Assembly (NCBI GenBank): GCA_963831235.1
Contig: CAWHPS010000047.1
Coordinates: forward strand, 17,473-81,472
Direction of reading: 5' to 3'
Origin: CAWHPS01 sp963831235
GTDB lineage: Bacteria; Fibrobacterota; OXYB2-FULL-49-7; JAEUSG01
DNA: 64,000 nucleotides
Position numbers and translations under genes: made by a program. This document shows, piece after piece, positions 54,623 to 64,000 of this stretch; position 1 is the first letter of the stretch; the number at the start of each line of letters is the position of its first letter. The notes beneath the pieces are model-generated. The model saw only the letters and a list, made by a program, of their open reading frames with translations, was not told where the DNA came from and ran no database searches.

Positions 54623-55684
54623 TTAAGCTGCTTTCTCTTTTAGCTTATATATGTAGGCAAGAATTTCAGCAACAGGGGTAAAAAATTCACGTGATATCTC
54701 ACTTCCAACTTCAATTACATCGTACATTGCGCGGGCCAAAGGCTTGTCTTCAACTATTGGAATATTGTTCTCTTTTGCGATCTCTCTTATACGTTCAGCC
54801 GTCTTGCGTTTACCCTTTGCAAGCACCATGGGAGCTTTGTCAACACCCATTTCATATTTCAAGGCGATTGCAATGAAAGTCGGGTTAGTAACCACGACAG
54901 TGGCCTTTGGTACAGAGCCCATCATGCGTCGCATTGCCATTTCCACCTGAAGGGATTTGAGCTTGCTCTTCACCTGTGGATCTCCTTCTGTCTGCTTTCG
55001 TTCGTCTTTTACTTCTTCCTTTGTCATCTTCATCTTTTTATTGTTCTGGTACTTCTGATACATGAAGTCAATAATGGAAAGCAACAGCAGTGCTGCTGCA
55101 ATTCTTATGCCAAGCTTGAAAATCGAATCAAAAATCACTATCAATATCTGTTCAACCGACTGATCCGACATAATCATATACATAGCCATGTCATTCTTGA
55201 TTGTGACGTATGCTATTGATCCGATTATACAAAGCTTTACAACCTCTTTTGCCAGATCAAAAAGCTTTGTCATGGAAAATAGATTTTTAATACCGGATAA
55301 CGGGTTCACCTTGCTGAAATTCGGGACCAGTGGCTTTGTTGTAAAAAGCCAGCCCACCTGAACAATATTTATGAAAATTCCAGCGACCATTATCATGAGC
55401 ATAATAGGCAGTATCAGTTTCAGCAGCCATATTGAACCAATTTTTGTATAATAACAAAAATTTGAGAAATCCAATTTTATGCGCATGGATTCCTGCAAGA
55501 GGAGCCTTGTCATTTCAAGAAGGCTTTGGTAATACTTGTCCCTGAATATGTAAAGCCCCCAGAAACTCACTATAAGTATGGCAACACCGTTAAGCTCCAC
55601 ACTTTTTGCGACCTGGCCCGCATCGCGTGTTTCGCTTATGCGTTTACCGGTTGGTTCTTCGGTTTTTTCTGCATCATCCGCCAT
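54623..55684 (-). CDS. flhB: Flagellar export switch protein FlhB
   Basis: 353 residues. Four membrane helices, then the cytoplasmic switch domain. The self-cleavage motif, NPTH in most FlhB proteins, reads NPTF here (267-270). FlhB controls the change from hook to filament export, and cleavage after the Asn of NPTH is needed for that change. The Asn and Pro are kept, so cleavage may still occur. Confidence 0.94.
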   Translation of the reverse strand: MADDAEKTEEPTGKRISETRDAGQVAKSVELNGVAILIVSFWGLYIFRDKYYQSLLEMTRLLLQESMRIKLDFSNFCYYTKIGSIWLLKLILPIMLMIMVAGIFINIVQVGWLFTTKPLVPNFSKVNPLSGIKNLFSMTKLFDLAKEVVKLCIIGSIAYVTIKNDMAMYMIMSDQSVEQILIVIFDSIFKLGIRIAAALLLLSIIDFMYQKYQNNKKMKMTKEEVKDERKQTEGDPQVKSKLKSLQVEMAMRRMMGSVPKATVVVTNPTFIAIALKYEMGVDKAPMVLAKGKRKTAERIREIAKENNIPIVEDKPLARAMYDVIEVGSEISREFFTPVAEILAYIYKLKEKAA

Positions 55685-55690
55685 GTAATA

Positions 55691-56476
55691 TCATCCCATT
55701 AATTTTATCAATGTGAACAGATCAATGTATAAGGTCGAAAGCATTCCCTCAAAAACTCTGAACATTACAGGCAAACATAAAACAATTATAAAGAAACCCA
55801 TTACTATTTTAAGCGGTATGCCGATTATAAAAATATTAAGTTGTGGAACAGTCCTTGCTATTATACCAAGAGCAGCGGTTGACACAATCAGTGAAACCAT
55901 AACCGGTGCTGCGAACCTTAAGCCCAGATCGAATATTTGAGCAGTCATTTTAATCAAATGTAATGAAAGCGGACCTGAATTGTAGTGAACATTTCCCACG
56001 GATATTACCTCGAAACTGTGTGCAAGCGCCTGAATAAAAATCCTGTGCCCTCCAAGAAGAAGAAAGGACACGGAAAAAATCACCATATTCAGCTGAGCAA
56101 TCGGGGTAACCGTTACCTCGGTCAAAGGATCAACGGTTTCCGAAAATGTAAAGGCCATTTCCTGATCAATTATCCTGCTGCCATACTGGATTATCGCAAA
56201 GAAGATGCCTCCGGCAAATCCCAAAACAAGCCCGACCAGTACCTCCTTTATTGCGATCAGTGAAAACGAAAGCACATTTGTCGGAATTTCGACCACGCGA
56301 GGCGCCATTGTGGGGAAAACTATAATTGTCAGGATGATTGAAATTCCCGCCTTGACTGTTGTAGGAGTACCTCTCGAGCCTATAATGGGAAAAACCGCCA
56401 TCATGGTAGCTATACGGATAAATGCCATCAGAAAAAGAAGAAGCTGATCTACGGTCAAGTCCGCATAGGTTTGCAT
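55691..56476 (-). CDS. fliR: Flagellar export protein FliR
   Basis: 261 residues, six predicted membrane helices. FliR motifs (GSRGTPTTVKAGIS, PMMFRVFE-type end LPVMFRVFEGMLSTL). Part of the FliPQR export channel. Shares one base with fliQ and lies six bases from flhB. Confidence 0.94.
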   Translation of the reverse strand: MQTYADLTVDQLLLFLMAFIRIATMMAVFPIIGSRGTPTTVKAGISIILTIIVFPTMAPRVVEIPTNVLSFSLIAIKEVLVGLVLGFAGGIFFAIIQYGSRIIDQEMAFTFSETVDPLTEVTVTPIAQLNMVIFSVSFLLLGGHRIFIQALAHSFEVISVGNVHYNSGPLSLHLIKMTAQIFDLGLRFAAPVMVSLIVSTAALGIIARTVPQLNIFIIGIPLKIVMGFFIIVLCLPVMFRVFEGMLSTLYIDLFTLIKLMG

Positions 56477-56745
56477 CAGTGAGCCACTGTTTCAATCAGA
56501 CTGAAGAGGTTTATGGTGTAATCCATGAATTTCTGGAGCATCCATGGCATGAGGAAAAGCATCACAAGCCCTACCCCGACAATCTTCGGGATAAAGGTAA
56601 TTGTCATTTCATGTATCTGGGTCACTGCCTGAAAAATACCGATTACAAGACCTATCACAAGCCCCACAACAAGCATGGGCCCTGATATCAAAAGCGTTAT
56701 CCAAAGCGCATCTTTTGTTATGTCAACAACCATTGCCAAATTCAT
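56476..56745 (-). CDS. fliQ: Flagellar export protein FliQ
   Basis: 89 residues, two membrane helices, with ALWITLLISGPMLVVGLVIGL and FQAVTQIHEMTITFIPKI, the FliQ signature. Belongs to the FliPQR channel. Confidence 0.96.
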   Translation of the reverse strand: MNLAMVVDITKDALWITLLISGPMLVVGLVIGLVIGIFQAVTQIHEMTITFIPKIVGVGLVMLFLMPWMLQKFMDYTINLFSLIETVAH

Positions 56746-56764
56746 ATCAATCTCCTTTTACAAT

Positions 56765-57535
56765 TTAATTGAAACTTATTACAAGCTCCTTGACAACAAG
56801 ATGCCATCCATCAACAAGAACAAATAGAATAAGTTTTAGAGGCAATGAAATCATCATTGGCGGGAGCATCATCATACCCATTGACATGAGAAGTGAGGCC
56901 ACAACCATATCAATTACAAGGAACGGTATATACAGGATAAACCCGATAATAAACGATGTCTTGAGTTCGCTTGTTATGAATGCTGGAATAATTATGGTGT
57001 TGGACAAATCATCCACGTTTTTTGGAAGCGGCGACTTTGAAATTCTTACAAACAACGCTATATCCTTCTCGTCAACTTGCTTCAACATGAAGGTGCGTAT
57101 TGGCGCCATGGCTTCGTTGAATGCAGTTTTATAATCTATTTTCTGCGCAAGATAGGGCTGAAGCGCATTATCGTTTATTTTCATAAAAACCGGCATCATT
57201 ACAAATAAGGTAAGAAAGAGAGAAAGGCCCACTATTATCTGATTACTGGGAAGCGTCTGCGTACCCAAGGCACGCCGTAGAAATGACAGGACAATTACTA
57301 TTCGGGTAAAAGCCGTCATCATCATAAGTATTGACGGCGCCAGAGTAAGAATTGTTATCAGGAAAATCAATTCAAGGGTTACCGCAGCATCTTCGGGCGA
57401 TTTGCTCTGATCAAAGCCGATGGTTACTTTGGGCAGTATCTGGGCATCAAGCATTGGTGCTGCAACACCGACAAAAAGCAAGGCAAGAACAATGATTCGG
57501 AAAGCCCTCATAAAGTTCATTGAAGAAATGTTCAT
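56765..57535 (-). CDS. fliP: Flagellar export protein FliP
   Basis: 256 residues. Signal peptide, then the FliP core (LTLAPSILMMMTAFTRIVIVLSFLRRALGT, PAFITSELKTSFIIGFILYIPFLVIDMVVASLLMSMGMMMLPP). Channel subunit of the export gate. Overlaps fliO by four bases. Confidence 0.96.
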   Translation of the reverse strand: MNISSMNFMRAFRIIVLALLFVGVAAPMLDAQILPKVTIGFDQSKSPEDAAVTLELIFLITILTLAPSILMMMTAFTRIVIVLSFLRRALGTQTLPSNQIIVGLSLFLTLFVMMPVFMKINDNALQPYLAQKIDYKTAFNEAMAPIRTFMLKQVDEKDIALFVRISKSPLPKNVDDLSNTIIIPAFITSELKTSFIIGFILYIPFLVIDMVVASLLMSMGMMMLPPMMISLPLKLILFVLVDGWHLVVKELVISFN

Positions 57536-58179
57536 TCCCTTCCCTCCATGGTGCTTCGATAGGAACTTAATGGCATTCCGTTGCCATCCTTCTTGAATTT
57601 TGAGAGGAAGCTATTGACAGATGCGCTGAAATTACCGGCAACAGCAGAAGCTGTTTCACTGTTGTTGTTATTAATCTGTTTTACGCTCGCCTCATCATCA
57701 ATAATTGTGAGAAGATTAATATTTTTTTCCGTGACCCCAAGGACCAATACACGATTCAATATTTTAACCAGGTTCACGGTCTTGTTCTGCCCGATGTGAG
57801 CAGATTCGAGGACTTCGATACTTTTATGGTGCGCGCCTACACTGCGCCCAAGCGAACCTTTCTTGATTTTTTTTATTGCAAAATAAAGCAGTGCGGAAAG
57901 TATTGCGATATAAAACATGATCTTAAAAGACAGAATGAGAACATCCCGGGAATTGGTGGGCTTGTATGCCCGATCTCTTGTTTTGACCTCTGCGGGTGCG
58001 CTGTCCTGTGCCAGTACTGCCTTGAGTTTTTCGAACTTGTTGTCGAGCAGCTCCTGATCACTTTTGCGTGTTTCAGCCGGGGTTGTAACAGTCGGGGCTG
58101 GTTGTGGTGTTGTTTCCGCTGAAAACACCTGAATAAAGAAAAAAGATAAAATAAGAACAATAACTGTTCGAAATGCCAT
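57532..58179 (-). CDS. fliO: Flagellar assembly protein FliO
   Basis: 215 residues from the ATG at 58179, with GGGAG four to seven bases upstream; starts at 58191 or 58182 are possible and 58239 is less so. Signal peptide (MAFRTVIVLILSFFFIQVFS), a membrane helix near residue 95 (IMFYIAILSALLYFAI) and the FliO domain (IEVLESAHIGQNKTVNLVKILNRVLVLGVTEKNINLL). FliO helps assemble the FliP ring. First visible gene of the flagellar operon. Confidence 0.9.
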   Translation of the reverse strand: MAFRTVIVLILSFFFIQVFSAETTPQPAPTVTTPAETRKSDQELLDNKFEKLKAVLAQDSAPAEVKTRDRAYKPTNSRDVLILSFKIMFYIAILSALLYFAIKKIKKGSLGRSVGAHHKSIEVLESAHIGQNKTVNLVKILNRVLVLGVTEKNINLLTIIDDEASVKQINNNNSETASAVAGNFSASVNSFLSKFKKDGNGMPLSSYRSTMEGRE

Positions 58180-58239
58180 CATGTCTCCCATTTGATAAAT
58201 TTGAGGAGCTCCTTGCCTATCCCTAAAGCAAAGAGACAC

Positions 58240-58718
58240 CTATCCCTATCCGTTTTATAACAATATCCATGCCTTTTATAAAACTTATCCTCAAGTTAAT
58301 TCTTAATTAATTGGAAATTAATGCGTTACCTGAGATTATTACTTGTTTACAGGATACGCTATTTAAGGATATTGGACAGGAAATATATGCCATCAATGGG
58401 AAGAACAATCCTTTATTGCTGATGTTTTTGCCGGCCGCGGAGGGCCGGCACTGTTCTGTGTTCCGAGTGTTTTGGTTAAAGGCGCACCCCGTCTCTGGGG
58501 TGCGCCAAAATAAAAGACGAAACATCAGAACAGTCGGCGGTGTCCCTGCCGCCGAACAACATAGGAATGAGTTTGCTTATTGAACGGGTTGGAATGCATT
58601 TTTCTTTTTTCACATTTTTAAACGCAAATGTTACAATGCACCGCTTACACTAGCCGGTTGCCTTAAATCTTGAAAATGGAAGAATAATGATTATATCTTG
58701 ATTATAAGCGTTGCATGG
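58240..58718. other. Intergenic region upstream of the fliO operon
   Basis: About 480 bp between divergent genes. It carries two strong stem-loops: TGCCGGCC/GGCCGGCA (58429-58450, six-base loop) and GGCGCACCCC/GGGGTGCGCC (58481-58506, six-base loop), both much more GC-rich than their surroundings. No gene is credible here. Neither hairpin is followed by a clear T-run on either strand, so they may belong to a small RNA or a mobile remnant. Confidence 0.5.
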
Positions 58719-60854
58719 ATGGGTAAATTTATTTCATGTCATCAAAATATGAGGGGCTGCTTGGGACGTGTCTTGAGTCTTTTATTCGCGCTTCTTTGTT
58801 TTAACGTTTATTCCTTTCCATCAGACACTGTTTTTTCCGATTACACCGACTCTGGTTCAATATTTCGACCCTGGCTGCAACCACATTCTTTCAAAGACCC
58901 GCTTCATTTTACGGAACAGGCAGCGCTTCGCGGCAGGATGGGATTGAATGTTATATTCAAGGAGCCTGATTTAATCTATCAAAAAGCAAAATTCCATGAT
59001 AATTCATGGCAGCGGTTTTATTTTCGCATTGATTCATTGGGCGATTCATCAAAAGCCTCTGAAGCTTTTTTTATCAATGGAAAACAGCAAAGAGAAATAT
59101 CTTTTCTCGCATATAGTGTCTCACAGAAATTGCAGAAGGAACAGGATGACATTATTGTTGATTTTAAATTTATTGTTGATTCTAAGGATTCCAGCTTATC
59201 CCTTATCGGCAGTCTTTGGGGTATGATTCGTGAAAAAATAAGCATGCCCATTATACGGAATCATGTTTATTGTGTTGAAAGCAATCTGAATTTCTTCAAC
59301 CCTGAAAGCGTGAGCTTGACCTGTTATGTTGACGGCGTCTTTTGGGGGCAGAAAAAAACAGCCTATAGTTATCCTCATGATTTTTTTAAGGTGCTAATAA
59401 CGAACGAGGATAAAAGATATTTTTTTGAGGAGTATGGACGTTATTATTACTTTACACTTTTTCATTTCTCTATTGATGAATTCGCATTGGCTGCCGAGAG
59501 GCTGTATACGATTCCCATTACAGCGTCAGCCTGTTCTTCAATAGTACATGGGGGGCAGGTTAAAATGCTGTGCGGATATATGCAATCGGGCTATTTTAAT
59601 GAGGAAATAAAATCCTGTCGCTGGCAGGTTTTTCCTTTTGACAGCATGCCTTTTCCGCTGTTTGATGCTGTTGAAACCGAGCCAAAATATTTTTATCAGC
59701 GGGCTATTCCCTTTTCATTGGACAATGGCAGGTATAAGTGGCGGGTCTGTTTCAAGAACAATTTCGGGAAATGGGGCGACTGGAGCCGTTTCACGGAATT
59801 TGCAATCAAAGATCAACAAAAGAAATTCATTGTGAAAAATGCTTATTACACGGAAAATGGCAAACGCAAACACATTTCGAGGATTATTGCAGGGAAGTGG
59901 TATGATTTTCATCTGAACATAGACAGTCGCATGGGGTGGGATTCCACGATGTATGTGTTGGTATTAATTCATGACAGTACCTATAATTTCGGCCATCTGG
60001 CCAATAAGGGCGGTAAATTCATTGCACGCTCAAATTATGTCTATAACCTTTCATTTAGCAAAAGCAAGTATGTTTTATTTGAAAAGGAGGGTGAGAATTC
60101 AGTTTCTTCCATTCCACTTGGGACGGATTCATCAGGAGTTTACCTGGATGTTTCTAATCATGGTTTGGTTGTAGATACCATTAATGGGCATATTAAATTC
60201 CGTGCCAGATTTCTGCCAAATGCAAAAATCGGACTTTGGCAGCTTTCAGCAGGTGTTGTTTATCTTGATGGACATAGTTTAGACGGGCAAATAATTGAAA
60301 ACAATTCAAATTTATATGGCTTCACCTTTCAAGTGGTTAACCCTGCAAAAACAAAGATGCCTTGGAAAAAGATATGGTTTTTTCTGGCGCTATTATCCGT
60401 AGCGGTCTTGATCATTCTTCGACTGTGTGGAAAACGTAATACTGTTCTTCGAAACAAAGAAACAGAAGTTAAAACGGACGATGAATTCGAGAAAATTGTT
60501 CAATACATTGAAAAAAACCTGGATTCAGAATTAACGGTCAATAAAATCCTTGCGGATTTCAAATTAAGCAAATCATCATTTTATCAAATTATTAACCGAA
60601 ATCATGTTGAATTCCGGAAGCTACTGACAAATATAAGGATAAAAAGAGCCAAAAAACTGCTCGAAGAAACAGAAATGAACATATCGGAAGCCGCTTATTC
60701 CGTCGGGTTTACAAATTTATCACATTTTACGATTGCTTTCAAAAAGATTTTCAATAAACTTCCAAGTCAGATCAATAAACTGCCGAAAATCCCCCCTGAG
60801 AAAGAAAAAGACGGTTTTCTGACACAAACAACAAAAAAAGAACACAAACGTTAG
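58719..60854 (+). CDS. Membrane-anchored AraC-type regulator with large sensor
   Basis: About 711 residues from ATG 58719; ATG 58749 would give a neater signal peptide (GRVLSLLFALLCFNVYS), and the TTG at 58698 is unlikely. Residues about 40-540 lie outside the membrane and look strand-rich, with Ig or fibronectin-like segments (FKNNFGKWGDWSRFTEFAI). A membrane helix follows (WFFLALLSVAVLIILRL). The last 100 residues form an AraC helix-turn-helix pair (ELTVNKILADFKLSKSSFYQIIN and NISEAAYSVGFTNLSHFTIAFKKIF). A receptor that senses an outside ligand and binds DNA directly, like the hybrid systems of Bacteroidota but without kinase domains. The neighbouring secreted protein may be its target. Confidence 0.83.
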   Translation: MGKFISCHQNMRGCLGRVLSLLFALLCFNVYSFPSDTVFSDYTDSGSIFRPWLQPHSFKDPLHFTEQAALRGRMGLNVIFKEPDLIYQKAKFHDNSWQRFYFRIDSLGDSSKASEAFFINGKQQREISFLAYSVSQKLQKEQDDIIVDFKFIVDSKDSSLSLIGSLWGMIREKISMPIIRNHVYCVESNLNFFNPESVSLTCYVDGVFWGQKKTAYSYPHDFFKVLITNEDKRYFFEEYGRYYYFTLFHFSIDEFALAAERLYTIPITASACSSIVHGGQVKMLCGYMQSGYFNEEIKSCRWQVFPFDSMPFPLFDAVETEPKYFYQRAIPFSLDNGRYKWRVCFKNNFGKWGDWSRFTEFAIKDQQKKFIVKNAYYTENGKRKHISRIIAGKWYDFHLNIDSRMGWDSTMYVLVLIHDSTYNFGHLANKGGKFIARSNYVYNLSFSKSKYVLFEKEGENSVSSIPLGTDSSGVYLDVSNHGLVVDTINGHIKFRARFLPNAKIGLWQLSAGVVYLDGHSLDGQIIENNSNLYGFTFQVVNPAKTKMPWKKIWFFLALLSVAVLIILRLCGKRNTVLRNKETEVKTDDEFEKIVQYIEKNLDSELTVNKILADFKLSKSSFYQIINRNHVEFRKLLTNIRIKRAKKLLEETEMNISEAAYSVGFTNLSHFTIAFKKIFNKLPSQINKLPKIPPEKEKDGFLTQTTKKEHKR

Positions 60855-61091
60855 TATTTTACGCTACTAACATTAAGCATTTAGCCGTTTAATTATTATA
60901 TTTGACACCAAGCAACGGCATTAACTTTTGCCTTATGCAGGCGCCGGGGTACAGAAGGATGTTGAATTTATTGCTTGTACAATGATTAAAAACTCTCACC
61001 CCCCAGCCTCCTCTCCCATTTGATGATCATATTATGGTGGGGATAGGGGGAGAAGATTTAATGGATAACCTTTAACCAAAGAGGAGGTCTC
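60855..61091 (+). promoter_or_regulatory. Spacer before the large secreted protein
   Basis: Contains a C/T-rich block (CTCTCACCCCCCAGCC) near 60993 and a G-rich partner (GGTGGGGATAGGGGG) near 61035 that can pair weakly, possibly a terminator of the AraC gene. GAGGAGG precedes the next ATG. Confidence 0.4.
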
Positions 61092-64000
61092 ATGCAACAC
61101 AAATTACAAACAAGGAAAGCCTTATCCTTATTCGGGCTTATCCTTCTAACAGGGCTGTTCTGCGGAGCCCAAAGCGCAGCGGTTTTTACGCAGGGTCCGA
61201 CAGCCACGCCGCAGGGCGATAGCGCTGTTTCAATCACCTTCACGGTATCCGAAGCCACGGATGTGGAAGTAGGCATTGCTGATGCCAACGGTAAAATCAT
61301 CAACCATCTGGCCGCAGGAGTACTTGGCGGCACATATCCACCCCCGGCTCCGCTTGCTGCCGGACTATCGCAAAGCGTAGTCTGGGACTTCAGAGACGAT
61401 GACGGCGGGCTTGCTATGGGCGCCGGTTACAAAGTGCGGGTGCGATTGGGCGTGAGGCCGAAGTTTGTGTGGAAAACCGGCGGGAGAAACATGACTGACG
61501 AGAATCATAATCCACAAAAGGATTTCTTAACCAAAGACAGCCCATTTATGACGGGTACTCAAAATCCCTGTGAAATGTGGGTCAATAGCGGTGATCAGAC
61601 GGAAGATGTTTTTTACAGGAATGGGCTGGGTTCCTTTGGTTTTTACTTTGATGGCAAAATATCACGATTCAACGCGGCCACGGGTCAGGCTTTACAACCT
61701 GTATCTGTTAACAATAATTTATTTTTTAAGGGAGTCAATGATAACGCCTCCGTCCAAGGCAAATCGGCTTTGGATGTAAAAAATAATGTTTTTTACGTTT
61801 TCGGTGGTGCTTCCGGAGCGCCTGAAGGCCAAGGCGCGCTTTACCGTTTTAACATGGATGGACAGCCCGCCCCCTGGCCGCAGACCGGAAAATATTGGGT
61901 AGGCGGTTTGGCGCCTATTCATTTTGGATGCGGATGGGCAGGAGGCGAGAAGGGACACTGCGTTGGACCGGATGGTGAAATTTATGTTAATTCTGCTGAA
62001 GCATCCCTTTCCAATACCACGGAAGGCTTGCAGGTAAAGGTGGTCAAGGATGGTGTTATAATCGATACCTGCCGGATTCAGGTACACGCCTGGTTTTCTA
62101 CAATCAAGGTGGACCGCCGTGGTAACATTTATGTGGGCTGCAACCCCAGACCGAAAGATAATGACCTGCCCGAAGATGCTTTGGCACTGTTGAACCCGGT
62201 GCCGGATTACGTTAGTGTATCAAGAATGAGCAGTTTGACCGCCTCTATTATAAAATTTCCGCCAACAGGTGGATCAATAAAATATACAACATCACCTGAT
62301 TATGATTATAGGTGGTATTGGCAGGGGAACCTGCAGTACCTGAAATCAAGCGGAGTGGAATGGAGCTATTTCGGTTTTTCCAAGTTTTGCGGCTGGGATG
62401 TCACCTGCTGGTGTGCCACCGGCAGTTTTGATCTGGATAATTGGGGGCGCTTGTTTTTGCCCAATTCCATGCAGGCGCAAATGGTGGCCATAGACAACAA
62501 TCGCAATGTGATTTACAAAATAAGGAACCGTGAAATACCTGAGGCAGGCGGGATTATTCCGTATAACATAGCGGTCACTGATAATTATGTAATCGTTGGC
62601 GACGGAATGAACGCAAGCATTTCCGGCTTCCGTCTGACAGCACAGGAATCAACAAGCGTTGCCCTGCCGCCTTCTCCCTTGTGGGTGCCTTTGCAGAAAT
62701 GGGCCTTGTCCTTTTACGCTGACAATGGCGTAACTTCGCCTGCAGACCCCGCCATCGGCATCATGGCCGGCAGCGGGACAGTATCCACGCTCACGGTAAC
62801 GCCTGATTCTTCGTGGCTTAAAGTCACGGTTAGCGGTAACGGTGCAGAACAGGTTATTCACCACACGGCTGATGTCACGGGTCTCGTTGATGGCCGTACA
62901 TACACCACAAAGGTGAAGATTACAGCCGCCGGCTTTGTGACGACCTGGTACACTGCAAGCATGACCGTGGGTGTGCCGAAGGTGCAAAGCATAAAGCTCA
63001 CACCAAAGACCGTGGCTGTTGGTCCAAATTCAACAACACAGTTTTCGCTTGAGATGAAGGACCAGTATAACCAGAAAATAAGTCCTTTGCCTGCCACAGT
63101 CTGGAGTGTTTCCGGCGGTGGAAGTATTAACAATACAGGCTTGTTCCAATGCAATGTCGCATCCGGTATATTTACGGTCAGGGTTTCTGCGGAGTCTAAT
63201 CTAGGGGTAATGGATTCGGCGACGATTAAAGTGGTGCTTTCCACCGGCTGCGCGGTAACAGCCTCGAGTTCGCTGGAATACAACCCGTGGGGAAAGAAAA
63301 GTCTTACTGATGGCACAACGACCAATGCTTTCAGCAGTGACTGCGAGATAATGAGCGGGGATGAATGGGTGGAGATTGATTTGGGCGGAGACAAACCTTT
63401 CAGTCGTGTTATTATCACTCCTCGTCAAAACTCATATACCTCTGATGGAAAGAGCTATGGCTTTCCGGTTGACTTTACCATTACCGCCAAAACCGCTGCC
63501 GGTGTTACAACGACACTAGTGACAAAGACCGGCTATGCGAATCCGGACAGCGGTGCGGTGCAGACATTTGATTTTACATCAGTAGAAGCGCGTTATGTGC
63601 GGCTTTTGGTCACAAAGTTCGGTGTGCCGCCCGGTGGCGAATGCCGGTTGCAATTAGCTGAGATTGAAATTCTTGACATGGACAATGTTTCAACAGAAAC
63701 GACGATCTTTTCGCCCTTGTACTTCGGGCTTACTGCGGTGCCTAATCCTTTTGCCGCATCCACGCTGGTTAAATTCAACGTGCTGCAGTCAAAGAGCGGG
63801 GAAAAGCAGAAGGTCTCCGTGCGGATTTACGATTTAAACGGGAAGCTTGTGCAAACCCTGGCACAGGGGATGTTTGCAGCAGGGTATCACACTGTTGCAT
63901 TTAACGGCAGGGAGAATGGTAATGGGCGCACATTGGGCAACGGCATTTATTTCTGCCGGATGCAGGCGCCAGGTTACAGTAGGACACTGAAGCTTTTGCT
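61092..64000 (+). CDS. Large secreted protein with discoidin and T9SS-type end (partial)
   Basis: At least 969 residues; open at the window edge. Signal peptide QTRKALSLFGLILLTGLFCGAQS. Residues about 30-500 look like a beta-propeller with many Gly/Asn/Trp strands. Then strand domains, including a BIG-type Ig region (KVQSIKLTPKTVAVGPNSTTQFSLEM...). A discoidin (F5/8 type C) domain lies about 720-870 (WGKKSLTDGTTTNAFSS, WVEIDLGGDKPFSRVII, YVRLLVTKFG). The end (AVPNPFAAST, VSVRIYDLNGKLVQTLAQGMFAAGYHTVAFNG, LGNGIYFCRM) is FlgD-like/T9SS sorting. A surface or extracellular carbohydrate-associated role is plausible. GAGGAGG sits five bases from the ATG. Confidence 0.82.
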   Translation, partial: MQHKLQTRKALSLFGLILLTGLFCGAQSAAVFTQGPTATPQGDSAVSITFTVSEATDVEVGIADANGKIINHLAAGVLGGTYPPPAPLAAGLSQSVVWDFRDDDGGLAMGAGYKVRVRLGVRPKFVWKTGGRNMTDENHNPQKDFLTKDSPFMTGTQNPCEMWVNSGDQTEDVFYRNGLGSFGFYFDGKISRFNAATGQALQPVSVNNNLFFKGVNDNASVQGKSALDVKNNVFYVFGGASGAPEGQGALYRFNMDGQPAPWPQTGKYWVGGLAPIHFGCGWAGGEKGHCVGPDGEIYVNSAEASLSNTTEGLQVKVVKDGVIIDTCRIQVHAWFSTIKVDRRGNIYVGCNPRPKDNDLPEDALALLNPVPDYVSVSRMSSLTASIIKFPPTGGSIKYTTSPDYDYRWYWQGNLQYLKSSGVEWSYFGFSKFCGWDVTCWCATGSFDLDNWGRLFLPNSMQAQMVAIDNNRNVIYKIRNREIPEAGGIIPYNIAVTDNYVIVGDGMNASISGFRLTAQESTSVALPPSPLWVPLQKWALSFYADNGVTSPADPAIGIMAGSGTVSTLTVTPDSSWLKVTVSGNGAEQVIHHTADVTGLVDGRTYTTKVKITAAGFVTTWYTASMTVGVPKVQSIKLTPKTVAVGPNSTTQFSLEMKDQYNQKISPLPATVWSVSGGGSINNTGLFQCNVASGIFTVRVSAESNLGVMDSATIKVVLSTGCAVTASSSLEYNPWGKKSLTDGTTTNAFSSDCEIMSGDEWVEIDLGGDKPFSRVIITPRQNSYTSDGKSYGFPVDFTITAKTAAGVTTTLVTKTGYANPDSGAVQTFDFTSVEARYVRLLVTKFGVPPGGECRLQLAEIEILDMDNVSTETTIFSPLYFGLTAVPNPFAASTLVKFNVLQSKSGEKQKVSVRIYDLNGKLVQTLAQGMFAAGYHTVAFNGRENGNGRTLGNGIYFCRMQAPGYSRTLKLL

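Noticed and set aside
58311..58583. 90-residue plus-strand ORF
   Set aside because: It spans two hairpins, has no ribosome site and no protein-like pattern.

Overview
The window looks like a chromosomal segment of a motile, Gram-negative bacterium of the FCB group. Fibrobacterota (Chitinivibrionia/Chitinispirillia-like) is my best guess, not a proof. The reasons are two secreted proteins ending in type IX secretion (T9SS)-style sorting domains, many short lipoproteins with a C-terminal lipobox cysteine, MlaD and CsgG/DUF5683 envelope genes, and a complete flagellar export operon. No rRNA or tRNA gene was seen.

Layout. (1) 1-4.7 kb: a degraded AraC-type regulator gene (minus strand) split by an ISAs1-family insertion sequence, then a GC-rich GH36 alpha-galactosidase gene that it probably once controlled. 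(2) 4.7-32.3 kb: the cassette array of a large sedentary integron. I count 22 attC sites of 126-130 bp, two attC remnants, and the junction next to the integrase gene. Cassette genes lie on the minus strand and read away from intI (plus strand, 32.37-33.67 kb), the classical divergent arrangement. The array carries about 15 cassette genes, most with signal peptides or lipoboxes, eight cassettes without an ORF, a BrnT/BrnA toxin-antitoxin pair at the far end, a group II intron inside an attC, and an ISKra4-family element inside a cassette gene. (3) 33.8-45.2 kb: core genes purB, rho, proC, hisH, envelope genes, ddl and alr. (4) 45.3-46.1 kb: a KilA-N gene. (5) 46.1-58.2 kb: an HDOD gene, fliA, flhG, flhF, flhA, a lipoprotein gene, flhB, fliR, fliQ, fliP and fliO, all on the minus strand. 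(6) 58.7-64 kb: a membrane-anchored AraC regulator and a very large secreted protein cut by the window edge.

The most unusual part is the array. Besides attC sites it contains at least 37 copies of a second, unrelated stem-loop of about 50-57 nt (called PAL here). PAL occurs in two stem versions that preserve pairing (CCGGCGCC with GGCGCCGG; CCGGTGCC with GGCACCGG). There is also a third hairpin next to nearly every attC, and a short CGTTACCTTCCC-type motif. Many cassette genes are bracketed by PALs inside the attC unit, and the commonest ORF-less cassette is the same frame with no gene in it. This suggests two levels of modularity: attC cassettes, and PAL-bounded inserts within them. I know of no description of such an arrangement. 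It is an inference from repeat positions and needs folding and comparative tests.
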